64,000 bases of DNA from Ramazzottius varieornatus. Lineage: Eukaryota > Tardigrada > Eutardigrada > Parachela > Ramazzottiidae. The notes under the pieces were generated by a model that was not told where the DNA came from, did no database searches, and saw only the letters and a list, made by a program, of their open reading frames with translations. The position numbers and the translations under genes are program-made. Positions within the stretch are counted from its first letter, which is position 1. Every line of letters begins with the position of its first letter. This document shows positions 24,054 to 39,000 of this stretch, piece by piece. The stretch lies in contig BDGG01000002.1 of assembly GCA_001949185.1 (NCBI GenBank), positions 8,150,772 through 8,214,771 of the forward strand, in the 5' to 3' direction.

Positions 24054-27000
24054 GTACAGTACGCCATTAACAATCCCTCGTCCCTCACCACCGCGCTTCC
24101 TCATAACAACCTTAAACCCCGTTTGCATAACGCATAACGACATGTGGCATAAACATATGCGCAAGTACGGAAGTCTAACGATAACACACACGAACGTTGA
24201 CGCGGAATGAGGAAGGTCCGGTCCAGTGACGCAGTCGAAACCGAAAAACCGTTTTGCACCATGCGTGCTGCAACGGCGTGCGCCTACAGAAGAACAATGT
24301 TGATACTTCCGCTTGGGCGGTCAAGTATCAGCACGGTGGTATTATTCGTATGAGGAACCCAGGATGGACTCGCGCATCACAAAAGTACAGGCTAAACAAC
24401 TATCAAAGTATTTTCTACAAGAACCGTAAAATGCAAAGCCTTGCAAGTACGAATTGAACGAGCCAAAATTGCTGTGGGGGAAGATCCTATGTACGCATGA
24501 CATGGGATTGAAAAAATTGAGCTTAAAACAATATAGACCGATACTCTTTCCTCTGTGCTTGATCTGGGAGTACCATGTAGTTTTTTGTCGGTACGACCGT
24601 TTGACTTCCGGTACGATAGGTTTTGGGGTATTTCATGGGAGAGGAAGGGACTTGTAAGGATGAGATGCGAGGCTGACCAGTGACTAAACTACCGTGTCTT
24701 AAAATAGTTACTGTATGTATATCTGCGGTTCAATAATGCCCTGAAGGTTCCTTTTAGAAGTGACACCGCCGTCAACAGTACGTGTGAAACGATGAGAGTG
24801 TATGACTCGTAGCTCGAGGAACATTCCCTTGAAGACTGTTGTCAACTAGCGACGCGTCTCTGACTTTGGCATCGTTAGCTACAGTACCGAAGGGAAAGGA
24901 AGAAGAAGAACTAGAAACCCTATTACTCATCTCGTCGTCCGTCCGAACTTCCGAATCCAACGGGCTTCTTCCTTGAGATCCAAGGCCTGAGCAGCAAGCG
25001 GCTTTTTTGGTCTGCACGACATAACGAGCAGCGTCGTGTAAACTTAGCCCTAACGAGCTTGATTCAGACAAGCGAAAGAAGACTAACTCGCTATCTTCGT
25101 TTGGCTACCATTATGACAGGGCAGAATCTGTTGCGAAAAGGCTTCGTATGCTCCGTCGTATACGACAACAAACGTTATTGCAACATGTAGCAATTAAGCT
25201 CGAGCTCTTGTTTTCCTCTCACTTCCTCAATCTCTTTCGTAACTTATTGACGATGAAGTTCAAGCTATACTGACCTTTGTTCTTTCTGATCCTGTTTAGA
25301 ACACAAGGAAGCCTCGGCGCCCGCCTTTACGCAAAAGCTGTTATCAAAAGTTGTACGACAAGGACAAAACGTCTTATTTGAAGGACGGATTGTGGGCAAC
25401 CCAGTCCCTCAAGTGACCTGGTACCACAACGGGCATCTTATAACCTCGGGAGGAAGATTTTGTATCACCCGCAGTGGAGACCTTTGCCAGCTACTTATCT
25501 CCCACGTCGAACACCGCGACGCCGGAGCAGTCAAAATATCAGCCTTGAACAAAGGCGGAGAGGCCATTTGTATCGCTGACCTTCTTGTAGCACCCGCTGA
25601 CAGCGACCTGCCGCCAGTTGACACGCGTGAGCAGCACCCACATGCTCTATCGCACAACCTGCTCTACCTGAAATTTCCTTCCATCGAGACCGAAAGCGAC
25701 CAGCAAAACAACATGGTAAGCAATACAGCATTCCGTATCTGTACGAAGCCTGTTCTAAGCGTATTTGAAGATATTAATTTTTGTGAATATTTGGATTTTA
25801 TGCTGTTTTATAAACAATAGACGTGCGAAGTGGTGCCGTCGGTACGTATCTTGAAGTGCAAACGACAAGGATCTCTTGCACCCGAGCCTTAAAAAAGCAT
25901 TGCAGGGGAAGTTTGATAGAAAAGTTTGATCCATTTTGATAGAAAACCAATGGATTGATGGGTGATATGAGAGCCCGTTTGTTGTGGAAACTACGTGGTT
26001 TCCTGTTGTCTTAATTTTTGTCTCTTGTGTATTCGAAACAGTCCCCGCATCGGCGACGCAAGAGTTTCGAGGCAGGGAAGCACGGAGTAAAAAATTGAAA
26101 CAATAGTTTATCTCTTCCTGGTATTCATATGACGCGTCTCAATTTAGGCCGGAATCTCCTGATGGTTTATCTGAAATACAACACAGAAATTTTGAAAGGA
26201 TTCCAAAAAGGTTTATGGACGATTGCAAGAACTGTGGAAGAGTATCTTAAGCTTGAAGCCTTGAAGAGCGCCTTAAAGTACCGGTAACAGTGACATATAT
26301 TTTTGCAAAGTTTCTAGAAAATTATGAGAGCGAGCCTTCAAGTCTTAAAGAGCACCTCGAAGTATCGATAACTGCCTGATTTGGTCTGTTCAGTTTTCGA
26401 AGAAGAATGCGATTGCGGTACCAGATTGATCACCTCAGATGGATGGTGCTTTCGGAAAACAAATAAGGAAATTGGAAAGAAAGCGGGGTTTGGCGTCAAA
26501 GCGGCTAGAATGCAAGAAGGCTTTACCAGAAGACTGTTTACGTGTGCAGCGTTCGCTGGAATTGGTTATCGTGTAAATATTGACAGTCTGATCGACGCTG
26601 GAAGTGTTAAGACAGAATGACGTACGCGATCTTTCGAACCTTCTTCCTTGTTCCTGCAGGCTTCCGCAATGCGGCCACCGTCACCTGGTCGACCTTCGGG
26701 CATTCCCATGCGCGCCCCGCCCTTCTTCACGCGGACACTGCGTCCCTTGAACGTTATGGAAGGTTCGACGCTGGTGATAGAATGCAGCGTCCAGGCTCAC
26801 CCACAGCCAACTATTCGCTGGTTGCATAACGGCCAAGAATTGTCCACCACCAACGACTCAAGAATTCAGCAAACTATCTTCCCTAATGGCACCTGCACTC
26901 TCCAAATCACTGATGTGCGTCTCTCCGACGCTGGCCAATACATTTGTCATGCCAGCAACCAAATGGGCAAACGACAAAGCGCCACCTTCGTTGTCGTCGA

Positions 27001-30000
27001 AGGTGAGCCTCTCTCATTCAAAATTCTACCCGCAAAAACCTGGGGGAACTCCTCCAACAGATCAAGCGATCTAACTTTCTCCATTAGCCATTTCTTCCTG
27101 CTAACCATTATTTTTTTTACCAAGAGGAGTGCAGTGACAGAATTTTTAACACGCCCAAAAAGCTTCAGCAGGTCGTTGTCTCAAATGGCGCACTCTCTTG
27201 TTCAATAACAATGAAAGGGAGAGCCACTTCAGATTACCATCTGGCGTGACGTTCTGCCAACATCCAATTTTTCGCCTGATTTTCTGCCTGTTTAGTATCT
27301 GTTCGTGATTGTTTTCCGAGGTAGACTTATCTGATTCTGGCTTCTTTGTCCGGAGTGTAGCTGGCACTTGGAGTTCGGACGTTCCATCAACTTCCTCGGG
27401 TGTTCCCTCTGGTGAGCGACAGTTGCCTCCCAGTCCCACCCTGTCAATGAAAAGCGGAATGAAACCCAAGTTTGTCAGTCTGCCACGAAGTGCCCAGCTT
27501 AACGTCAATAGCACGGCTTACTTTGAATGCAAAGTCAGTGGTGTTCCTGCGCCGGCTGTAGTCTGGAGTCGTCTGGGTCAGCATCTGCAGGATCCCTCCA
27601 AACACATCATCACTGTTGACGCACACAGCGGCGTCCACAGCCTGCAAATACTCAATGTTAAACCCGAAGACGAAGGCCAGTATCACTGTACCGTCTATAA
27701 CGACTTTGGCGAAGAATCTACAGCTATCTTTCTCCTCACTCCGGGTAAGAGAAAACATCCCAGAATGTTAACGTACAGTATTGATATTTTCAAATTCAGA
27801 AACAGTTGATTGCTTCACGCCGTTGACTGGCCAAACCTTCAACAATGGCCTTCCGAGTTGCTTTGTCTTCTCTCTCAATTTTCTGAACGGTTGTCCTACG
27901 AATACAATAGGTCCTGAGCTAATAATAAGCACTTCCGATACCCTAATAAGATCATTTACCTTCCGCAGAGAAATTTGCAGAGTGGACGCGTCAAGAGCGA
28001 AAGCGTCGTCCCTCGCTGACTCGCGGTATGTCCCCCGGTCCATCTCCACGACAATCCCCGGTCCCGGAATACAGCAGCAAGCGTCTAAGGAGTCGTCCCG
28101 TCAGTGCCGATTCCCGTTTGTCCGCGGAGCGCGATACCTATTCAATGGAGATATCAGAAGTTAACGATAATTTAAGCCGCCGGCTTCCACCGGTTGCTTA
28201 CCGTCCACAATCAGCGCCTCCGCCCGTCGCGCGACGTCCCGCCTCCATGACTAGCCAGCCCAGCGAGATGGAGATCTTCCCCGAAGGTCATGAGACGCCT
28301 CAGCTGGAATACTATTCGGGCTTTGATACACCGGAACCGACTATGGAAGAGCCATTCGAACACGATCCCAATCGAGCCATGGAAGCGCCGCGCTTTGTCC
28401 AGAATCTTGCCTCCGTCCGATGTGCCGAAGGCGACCATATCCAGCTCCGCGCCAGACTGGTTGGATTTCCTAAACCTAGAGTAAGTTGATCAGCATCGTC
28501 ACGCTAGAACATGAATGTGCTCATTGGCAAACGGCGTTCAGGAACTGGGAAGCGTAAGGAAGAAAGTTGGCCGTTGGCGAAACAGCAAGTTGGAAAATTA
28601 AATGCGAGATTTTGACCCATGTCAATCAAGGTTGCAATCAAGCAAAGTGTGCCTCGACAAATGGCCCCTCCGAAGAGGGGTTCCCCTATACTTAATTAAT
28701 TCCGGGGGATTGCCCGTTCTACGCCTCGGGTGAAAATTTCAGTTGACCCAATTACGTCACCTCCGGTCCATACAATGTTGTCGCAATGCTTGATTGCTGA
28801 TTGGACGAAAACAGCTGATAATTTCGAGCTCTGAAGATGGACTTCCTGTTTGTTTCATCTTGAATCCGGAGAAGATCCTCGTAGTCCTAATACGAATCTC
28901 GATTATCTTGCAGGTCACCTGGCTGAAGAATGGAAACCACCTACAGTCGAGCTCGTCGCGGATGGCCATCCTGTACGATGGAGAATACTGCGTTCTGCGT
29001 TTCCGACGAGTCATGCAGGAAGATTCAGGAAACTACACGGTCCTGGCGGAGAATGCGATCGGTCAGCAGTCCACGTCGGCCACCTTGACAGTGGATCCAA
29101 GCTTTCATCGAGCACAAGGCCGAAGGTTGGTCTGACAACTTCACCTAACGATCTTATCGTCTCTCCCTTTGTTCAAAGTGGTAAAAGCAAATGCTGTCTT
29201 TTCAGTTCCTCGCAACCCAGTATACTCGGTTCATCGGCTCACCGTCTGCAGTCTCCGTCGCGAGCTGCCACACCTCACCGAGATCTGGAATCAAGTCCCG
29301 GTGGTCTTAGCCCACAGTTCATCACCAGTCCGCCTGACAAAATCGTCAAGGAAGGCCAACTGGTACGGTTCGATTGTCGCGTTTCCGGTCGACCTTATCC
29401 GGAGCTAATGTGGTACCGTAATGGCGAGCTGGTCCATGACGATTTCACCCACAAAGTAAGCACTTTCCTGCGAATTCTTCCAGCAAACAACGCGTATCCG
29501 TCCAACAAGCACGTCTGTTGCAGGTGATCGTGAACGAGTCGGGTGAGCATTCGCTGCTCATCACCCACGCCACATTAGAAGATACCGGCTCATATGTCTG
29601 CGTGGCCAAGAACTATTCGGCGGAAGTGTCCATCGAGTTCAACTTGATTGTCGAAGAAGCCGATAAGCTGGTGGCACCGACCTTCGTTCAGCGATTCCGC
29701 AATATGACAGTACAAGAAGGTAGCGCCATCGAGTTCTTCTGTCGAGCAGTGGGTATTCCCATGCCCATCATCAGTTGGCTGAGAGGTCCTCGCGAGATCT
29801 CGCAGGACTCACGAATGCACATAGAAACCAAACAAGGCGCTTCCACACTGACCATTCCTGATGTCCAGACGAACGATGCCGATTGGTATTTGTGCACTGC
29901 TAGGAATTCGGCCGGTGTCGCCACGGCCAAAGCTAAACTCGTCGTTGAACGTAAGCTTACATTTTTGTATGATATTTCCAGAGCAGTTGAATTCACCTAG

Positions 30001-33000
30001 AGCTTTTTTCTGTTGCAGCAAAACCAAAGTTGATCGAGGCCACCACTTCCGCTGCTCATCACTACGCCGCAGCCAGAGTGCGCGAAGCTCCAAAGCGTCG
30101 CTTTTCTCCGGAACGCGGTCCTGAGCAAGTGGAGCCAGTGGAGCTCCGCCATGTACCAAAGCATCCGCGATCCTCCTCCTTCTCGGGAGGCATCTCGCCA
30201 AGTCCGGTTTTTGACGTTCGACCGCCGGCTCCAACCCAACCACCTCGCTTCACTTCCCTTCTTCGTAACATTGACTGTGACGAAGGCCATCGTGCTCGTT
30301 TCGAATGTGTTACCAGCACTGCGGCAGAAACAGACGTTGCAGTCGAATGGTGAGCGATCATTTTACTAACATCATTATGCAGTGAGATCGTGCGAAGTAA
30401 ATGATTGGGCGCTTTGCAGAGACGAAGGTAAACCAGATCAGCTTTCTCAAGTGGCGCACGCTTCCACTCACCTACAACGAGAACTGCGCCACTTCGGAGG
30501 AAAGCAGACTGCACGCCATCGTTTCCCAAGTGGCGCGCGCTCTCGACCAATAACAATGCTGACGCGCGCCAGTTGGAAAAACAATCTTGTCAAGATTGTT
30601 TTATCCCAAGTCGCGCACGTTTGCATTGGTATTAGTAGGGCGGTATTGGTTAAAAATAGGCGTCACTTAAGATCATTAACTTAAGTGACGCAAGCTGCCA
30701 GTTGATAGATAATAAGAACGTGCGCCACCTAAGATAGTAATCTGGGCGAACTCGTTTCCCGACGTCCCGATTTAAACTTTAATTTGGTTTCGCTGCAGGT
30801 TCAAGGATGGAGTACCTCTTCGCCTCAGTCCACGTCACCGTACTACCGAGAACTTTGGTATGTACGGTCTGGACATCCTGGCAGTGTCCGCCGAAGATGC
30901 GGGCATATACACTTGCCGAGTGGTTAACGCCATCGGTGATGCCGCCACTTCCGCAACGATGAACTTCCGGCCTCGGCAGCAAATGACACCAACGCCGACG
31001 GGACTCCAACGTTCATCTCTCCGTCCTTCTATCAAGGAACCACTAAAGAAGCGATACGACGTCAACATCGACGAGTACTTCGAGGCATACGTCGTCATTG
31101 ATGCCGTCGATGAGCAAAGCTTCTCTTTCCAGTGGGTCCACAATGACCAACCAGTTATTCCCGGTATGGAATAACCACTAAAATTTGACACTAGAATATC
31201 CAAAGTAGGCTATCGTACAGTAATTTGGTTTTAACAACCCATACCAGCTAAATGTTTTACGGCAGACGAGATGTACAAGATCGTAACATGAAGTGGCACA
31301 CCGTTTCAGCCAATAACAACGACAACGCGCGCTACTTGAGGCCGCGAGCCTTTCCTTTGCCGGCCTCCCATAGACAGTCATAAAACCTATTCCGATGTAC
31401 ACGCGCGCTGTTTTCTTTCCAGATGACAGAGTTCGAGTGGAGTACCAGAACGGGAAAGTGACAATACGCATTATGAAAGTGGAGTCGCGCGATGCCGGTG
31501 TTTGGATCATCAAAGTCAATAATCGTTTCGGTGAGAGCTGTAGTGCGACCAGCTTGGTAGTCAATCCACCTGGCTCCACGCCGGCCTCTCCCCACACTCC
31601 ACGACAACCGGCTTTTGTCTCGCAACCCAGCGAAACTGTTTACGAAGACGAGAACAATACTCTCTTCATTGAACTGAAAGTCTCACCTTCCAACGCCAAA
31701 GTGGTCTTCTTCAAAGATGGCCAAGTTCTCACTGACTCTTCTCACATCAAAACGGTATCGAACTGGTTTTTCGCACTATTCAGACCATTAGGCGTGGTAT
31801 GAACTTTGTTCTTGTGTTCTTGCAGGTGACGGACCGTGGCTACGGTATCTTGGAGATCAACGTTGCCGGTCGCGAAGATACCGGGACGTACACGTGCCGA
31901 GCCAGTACCACCATGGGCTCCGTCGATACCACTTTCCACATCAACGTCCGCGAGCGAGAGCCAGCTTACCGCTCGACCATGCCGACTATCCACATTGCTC
32001 CGTCTGACTCTGTTGTCGAAGAGGGAACCGTCGCTAGATTCTACTGCACCGTTACTGGTGTCCCTCTGCCCAGAGTCTCTTGGCGGTTGAATGGACAGCA
32101 CATTACCACGGTGAGTTTGGTGCTCTGCAAACAGACTCAAAAAGATTATTCTTCCTATTGGCGCACGTTTGCACCGTTAGTGCACTTGAAAAAAGAGCCC
32201 CTTTGATGTTGCGCACCTTTTCAATGTTATTGGCTAAAACAGTGCGCCACTTAGGAGAACAATCGTCTTCCCAAGTCTCTCGTTTGACAATTCGTACTAG
32301 AGGTTATCACTGCAATATGTATCTCGTTGCAGGGAGAGCGATTCAAGCTGACCGGAGACAACTTCACCAGCAGCCTGGAAATCAGCCACACTCGGCAGTA
32401 CGATTCCGGTGAGGTAACGGCGGTGGCTGAGAACTCAGAAGGCACTTCCACTGCACGAGCTCGCCTAACTGTAACGCCTCGCATGGCCGACATGGCCTCA
32501 CGAGACTTTCCTCCCCAACCTGAGCCCGTTCGATCACCTAGTCAAGCTCTTCCTGCTAAACCCGCTTTGAAACGCCTAATTTCTCACAAGGCTCTTAACA
32601 CGCATGACCAGCAACCCATAGTCACCGAGCGTTTGCAGCCGTGTCGCGTAGCCAGCGGTCAACCCGCGCGTTTCACTTGTCAATTTCATAGCATAACCTC
32701 CACCCGCATTGAATGGTTCCGTGATAACATCAAAATTGAACCCTCGCCCGACTTTCAAACTAATGTCACCGACACCTCAGCCACCCTGTTGATGCCTCAA
32801 GCCTTTGTCGAAGACTCGGGCAACTTCACGGTCAGAATCAGCAACGAGTACGGCGTCACGGAAAGCACGGCCACCTTGATTGTGGAAGAAAGGCCAATGT
32901 CATCCATGGGGCCTTCCATGCTACCGAGCTTTTCTGAAGGCATCCGCGATATGCGCATTCGAGGTATCGTTGGTTTCTATTTTCCGTATTTCCAAAATTT

Positions 33001-36000
33001 ACTTCGAGGCATATTTCGAATTCGTTCAGGCGAGTAGATTGACCACTTCGACGAAGAGACTTAAAAGATCTTTTTTTATGGGGCGCACGCTCTTGGCAAA
33101 TAGGACTGCCAACGTGCGCCACTGGTTAAACAGACTCGACAAGCACCTTTCTCCAAGTGGCGCATGCTACCATGGAACAACACTGATGACATGCGGCACT
33201 TCAGATTGTGGGTCTTGTCGAGTTTGGGTACCGAACTTTCAGTTTCCGCCATGCGAACGGAAGTTCAGTTTTGCATACTGTTCTTTTTGTTTTCCTAGGT
33301 GGCCAACTGGCCAGGTTCGAAGCGCGCATCGTGGCACCAGGTCCCGTCACTGTTCACTGGTTGAAGAATGGCAAGCCATTACCCGATGATGATCGTCTCA
33401 ATACTTTCCGCATCGGTGATCAATGCCGCCTGTTGATCCGTAATGCTGGCCCAGAAGATACCGGCTACTACACCTGTGTCTTATCAACGGAGAGTGGTGA
33501 AGCTCGAACCGAGGCTTACCTCAACGTTGAAGGCAAGAGTGATTTTTCGTCGCCACCTCGCACCGTTCAACCTGGTCCAGATCAGCCCGAACGGGCCCCC
33601 AGTCCGCCCAAGGTCCTCAAGCCACCGTCAGACACATCGGCTTTTGTGGGAGAAGCTGTCACTTTGCGATGCACCATTGACGGAAATCCAAGTAAGGCAG
33701 CAGATTTACTGAAAAAAAAATCAGCTTTATTTATAGCGATAAACATTAAACAAGGTGCGGCATATGTTTTCCAACTGGGAAATTGTGGAAAGAGCATATG
33801 GCTCATGCGAGTAGAAACCACATGTCTTTTGACTGGTCGTCAACGTGAAAGTGTGTGGGTTTTTTATTAGTATTTGGTATTTCTTTTTTGTCTGTAGAAC
33901 CGGAAATGCGATGGTACAAAGGCCCGCATCTCGTCAGGAACTCTAAATACTACAAGACCTTTGTCACAGATAATGTTTGTACACTGGTCATTCGTCAAGC
34001 TTTGCTGGAGGACCAGGGTGAATACCGCTGTGTGGGCAAGAACCCGTTTGGTGAAGCGTCCGATTCGGCTTACGTACGCATATTGGGTGAGGCCAAAGAA
34101 TCCCCTCGCACTTCCTTTGTGATGTACTAGAGACATAGAACAACGTTCCGTTTTGCAGATGCTCCATCCGAAGCAGTCCGATTGGTTCGTGAGAAACTAG
34201 GTGAGAAGAGTACAGTGGATGTGGGAGAAGACATTCCCTTTACTGGACCGGAAGTAGAGGATTCTTTGCCCAGCAGCACAGTCGCATTCAACGGTGAAGA
34301 GCTCAAACTGAGCTGCTCCGTCAAGAAGTGTCTGCCACATCCGTCGTTTGCTTGGTATCACAATGGACAGCTGATCCATCCAGGTAAGCAAGCCTTTTCT
34401 ACTACATACTGTATGAAGAGAATAACGAGCAAAACTGGTAAAGATTTTGTTTGTAGCCGGTGATTTCAAGGTCAGCGCTGACAAATGGACATATACGATG
34501 TCGATCAAGGAAGCCTATCCCGACGACGTAGGCACTTACACCTGCGTGGTATGGAACGAATTCGGGTTAATAAAGACCTCCACTGACATCACGGTCGAAG
34601 ATCGACCCAAGCCCCCTTCACCACCACCGATCGTCGAAGAGCCCGAGCCGGAGTACAAGTTGATCGAGCAGTCATACTCCATCGAGAGCAGCAGTCACAT
34701 CATGAAGGAGACCATTCGACGGGTTCGACGCAACCTACCAACCTTCACGCAAGCCTTACCGGATACAATCACGGCGGAAGAAGAGCAACCGGTGGAGTTG
34801 GCAGTCAGTACAGTTAGTGAACTGCCGACCAAGTACGACTGGAGGTTGGATGGACGACCCATTCGCCACTCGCCCGACTACCAGATCACCACTAGCCCCA
34901 AGGGTTCGACATTGACGTTACCTAATGTTGCCAGTGTCGATGCTGGACAGTATTCGGTGGTGGCTAGTACTGGTCTTGGCCAACAGTCCAGCCAGGTCGA
35001 CCTCAACGTCAAGAGCCGAAGTACGTTTTAATCTCCTGAAGTGCAAGCTCGGAAAATGACTTGAACCAGATCGTTTTCCCAAGTAGCGCGCGTTCTAAGC
35101 CAGTAACAATGCAGACGTGCGCCAGCTGGAAAAAGATCTTTTCCAGTTTGTTCTGTCACAAGTCGCGCACGTTTGCATTGGTATTGGCTGGAAGCAGGCT
35201 TCACTTGTGATCGTTATCGCAAGTGGCGCACGAATTGGCTAATAACAAGGCAGGCATGCGCCACTTCAGGTTACGATCTCGTTGAATTCGTTTGCCGAGC
35301 TCTCGATTTATTTGACGTGATGGTTTGTCTAACGGCAAATCTTTTGCAGCTGTTGGGCGTCACACAACACAGGCTGGTCCCGTTGAGGTGTCTCAGCCAA
35401 GTCCGACGTTCGAAGTGTACGATACAACGTACGAAGAAGAGAAGCTGGAGAACATCATGAGAACGACCGTTCGCCGCATTCGACCGGTGGCCCCACGGTT
35501 CGTCACAGCCCTAGCCGACACGATGACAGTGTATGAAGGTGAGCACGTTGAGATGGAGGTGGAAGTCCGCTCTCAACAGCCGGTGACCTTCGAATGGGAA
35601 CGCGATGGTGTGGCGGTAACGCAGTCTACGGAACGCCTCTTCGTCGTCACCGGAAGTATCACCTCCGTCCTGCATATCACCGTGTCTTCTCTGGAAGACC
35701 AAGGACATTACACATGCTATGCCATCTCGGATGCCGGCGAGAAATCAACGGCCACCAAACTGACTGTGCTACGTGAGTTTGTGAAGCTGTTTCCGCTCTT
35801 CAGCCTTTGTCGAGGGTTGGTACTGTAACTGTATGAAATAGTACTATTTTTAATTCTCCTGTAGCAACACGCGAAATGGATACCAGAAGTATCTCCCAAC
35901 AACCTCAACTTGTGCCCAAGAGACCCGAGTTGGCTCCACAGGTCACAAGTAAGAAATAAGAATCGGAGTTCTGATATAATTTGGGGCTAGACAATTAAAG

Positions 36001-39000
36001 TCAGCAAGATCAGTCTCCCAAGTGGCGAACGATCTCAGCCGATAACACCAACAACGTGCGGTACTCTTGTCGGGTGCGTTTTGCCGAGCTCCCGGTTATC
36101 GGTTAATTTTCAAGATTGCATGTGTGCAGTATAGAATGAATTCAGAAAATCTGATGTCTGTTTATCTGCAGCTGAGACCAGTCAAGAGTACATCAATCAG
36201 CGTTTCAAGAACCGAATGGACTTCACCACCCAGAAAGAGTTCCTGGAGAAATTGGAGGTGCAGCCTCACCACGAGCAGTTCTTTGACTATCAAACCTCCG
36301 ACGACCGGCACATTGTCCAGCAACAAATCCGAAAACGCCAGACCACGATGGAGCAATTCCAGCCAGAACAGCCTCAGCCAGGTCCCCAGTATCAAGACTA
36401 CCAGACGTCCGAAGACCGCACCCTCTTGCAGCAGCAAGTCTCCAAACGTCAGTTCACTCAGCAAGAAGAAGAAGCAAGACAACAGCCCCAGTACTTTGAC
36501 TATCAAGTATCCGAAGATCGCAGCTTGCTCGAACGAAACCTCCGCCAACGACGGCTGGTCACTGAGGAGGAGGGGCCGGAAGTGACTGAGCAGACTAACT
36601 TCGTGGACCATCAAAGAGTTCGTACGCTACCAGCTGTACCATCCAAACCTCAGAAGCCTCAAGATGTTTCTCAGCCTCTCTCTGCAGCTGAACAAGCGAC
36701 GTTGGAATACTTCTCGCCAACTGAGCAAGGACGAGAAGGCACTCCACAGCGGGCACCATCATCAGTTAGGTCGGTCCGGCACACGCCCGAGAAGGAGTAC
36801 ACGGATATGCGAGCGCGTCTAAAACCCATTCCTCGACAGGTAAAACCTATCCGGTTTAGTTTGGTGGCCAACCATTGAAACATACATAGTCATTAATTTA
36901 AGTGGCGCACGCCTCCAGCCAACAAAAGGGCGAGCCTGCGCTACTTGTGATAATGTCCTCAAGTAACGCACGCTTCCAGCTAGCAACAATCGAGACTTGC
37001 GCAACTTGAAATAACGATCTTGTAGGTAGTTGCCAATGTGCAATTTGTAGGAATGTACGAAGTTTCTCACGATCGGTTACTCAACAGGTTACTCCTCAGC
37101 CTGAACGGGTGGAGATTGAACGGAACCTAACTTCCTACCAGCCCGAAGAAAGGAGGCCGGAGATGGCGCAACCAGACTACTATCAGACTGACCGTGCCCG
37201 CGAACAGTCCGAGCAACGATCCACGAGGCGAACTGAAATGAGCGTCCAGCGAAGTGTGGAAGACCAGCGGCAAGCAACAGGACCAGAGTACATGAATTAT
37301 GAAGTGTCGGAAGACAGCAACATCCTGGAGCAGCGTATTCGACGCCGTCTGTTTTCACCGCTGGAAGAACGCCAAGCTTTAGCCGACGAACGCGGAATAA
37401 CCCTGACCGAGCTGGAACGCCAGATTGAAGCTGATTCAGTCATCAAGGAAGAGTCGCCACTACCCGAACATGCCGAGGAGGACTACTTCGCTCCGACACC
37501 CGTCGTGCAAACGCTTGAAAAACTTACGGTGAGTGAACGTGTGGCTGAGCGTGAACTTCCCTATCGCCCTGTCGATGTCACCTCTAAGGGCCCGCAAAGG
37601 ACCGAGATACAGTACCGACCTGCCACCACTGTCCCCGCCAGTCCCACCCAGGTGCAAACCTTCGAGCGAAGTGTCACCCAAATACAGTCGACAACTTTGC
37701 AAAGAGAAGAAGAGACTGAGAGTCCTCAACCGGAAATGGCTCAAGTCGATTACTATGCTCCTACTTCTTCACCCAAACCACTTCCAAAACCATCTATGTC
37801 TGTCGATGTCCAGCCTGCCTACCAGACAGAAGTGTATGAGAGTCGGCTGGAACGTACAACGGTGCAGAGAGACCAACAACCTCAGACGTTACCTCAACCA
37901 GAGATGGCCCAGGTCGACTATTACGTGCCTGCTCCTACTCCCGCCCAACCGTCCAAGCCTGCTCCTGTTCCTGTTCAAGACCAACCTACCTACAGGACAA
38001 GAGTGTACGAGACTCGCTTGGAGCAGACAATGGTCCGTGGAGAACAACCCGAAGGCAACGTCGAGTCTCCGCAACCAGAGATGGCCGAGCTCGATTACTA
38101 CGTTTCCACACCTACTCCCGCACCGAAGCCCACTCCTACTCCTGCTCCGGTAGACCGAGCTGTGGAGAAACAGCCATCCGTCCCCGCGCCACAGTACATT
38201 GACTATCAAGTGTCAGAAGAACGTAACATCCTGGAGCAGACTGTCCGACGCCGCACGTTTTCACCGCAACGGGAAGAACAACCCGAAGTAACTACTGAGT
38301 CATCTCAACCGGAAATGGTCGAGCTTGACTACTTCGTCTCTGCACCTACGCCTGCACCCAAGCCTACTCCTAAACCAGTCGAGGAAGCACCCGCCCCAAC
38401 GGAAGACCGTACCTCGTACAGAACGGAGGTCCGTGAAGCCCGCATGGAGCAGACGATAGTTCGGCGAGAACAACCCATTGTCCAACCCGAAGAACAGTCG
38501 GCTCAACCGGAGATGGCCGAGCTTGACTATTACGCCCCGCCTCCCATACCAGCACCGAAACCTGCTCCCACTTCGGATGAAGACCGAACTGTTGAGCAAC
38601 AGCAATTAGTGCCTGCTCCGCAGTACATTGACTACGAAGTGTCAGAAGAACGTAACATCCTACAGCAGACTGTCCGACGCCGCATGTTCTCCCCACAGAC
38701 AGACGAACAACCCGAAGTAACCATTGAATCACCCCAGCCGGAAGTGGCCGAACTTGACTACTATGCTCCTGCTCCCGCACCAAAACCTGTAATCAAGCCC
38801 TCCCCGACTCCTGTCGAGGGACGCAGAGAGCAACCGTCGTACACGAGTGAGGTTGAGGAAAGTGGTCCAGAGCACACAACCGTCTATAGGGAGGAAACAA
38901 GAAGCCAAGTGCAAGTTGAATCTCCCCAGCCAGAAATGGCACAGCTCGACTTCTTTGTGGCTGCTCCTACTCCGACTCCTGCTCGAGTTGAGCGGGTACC

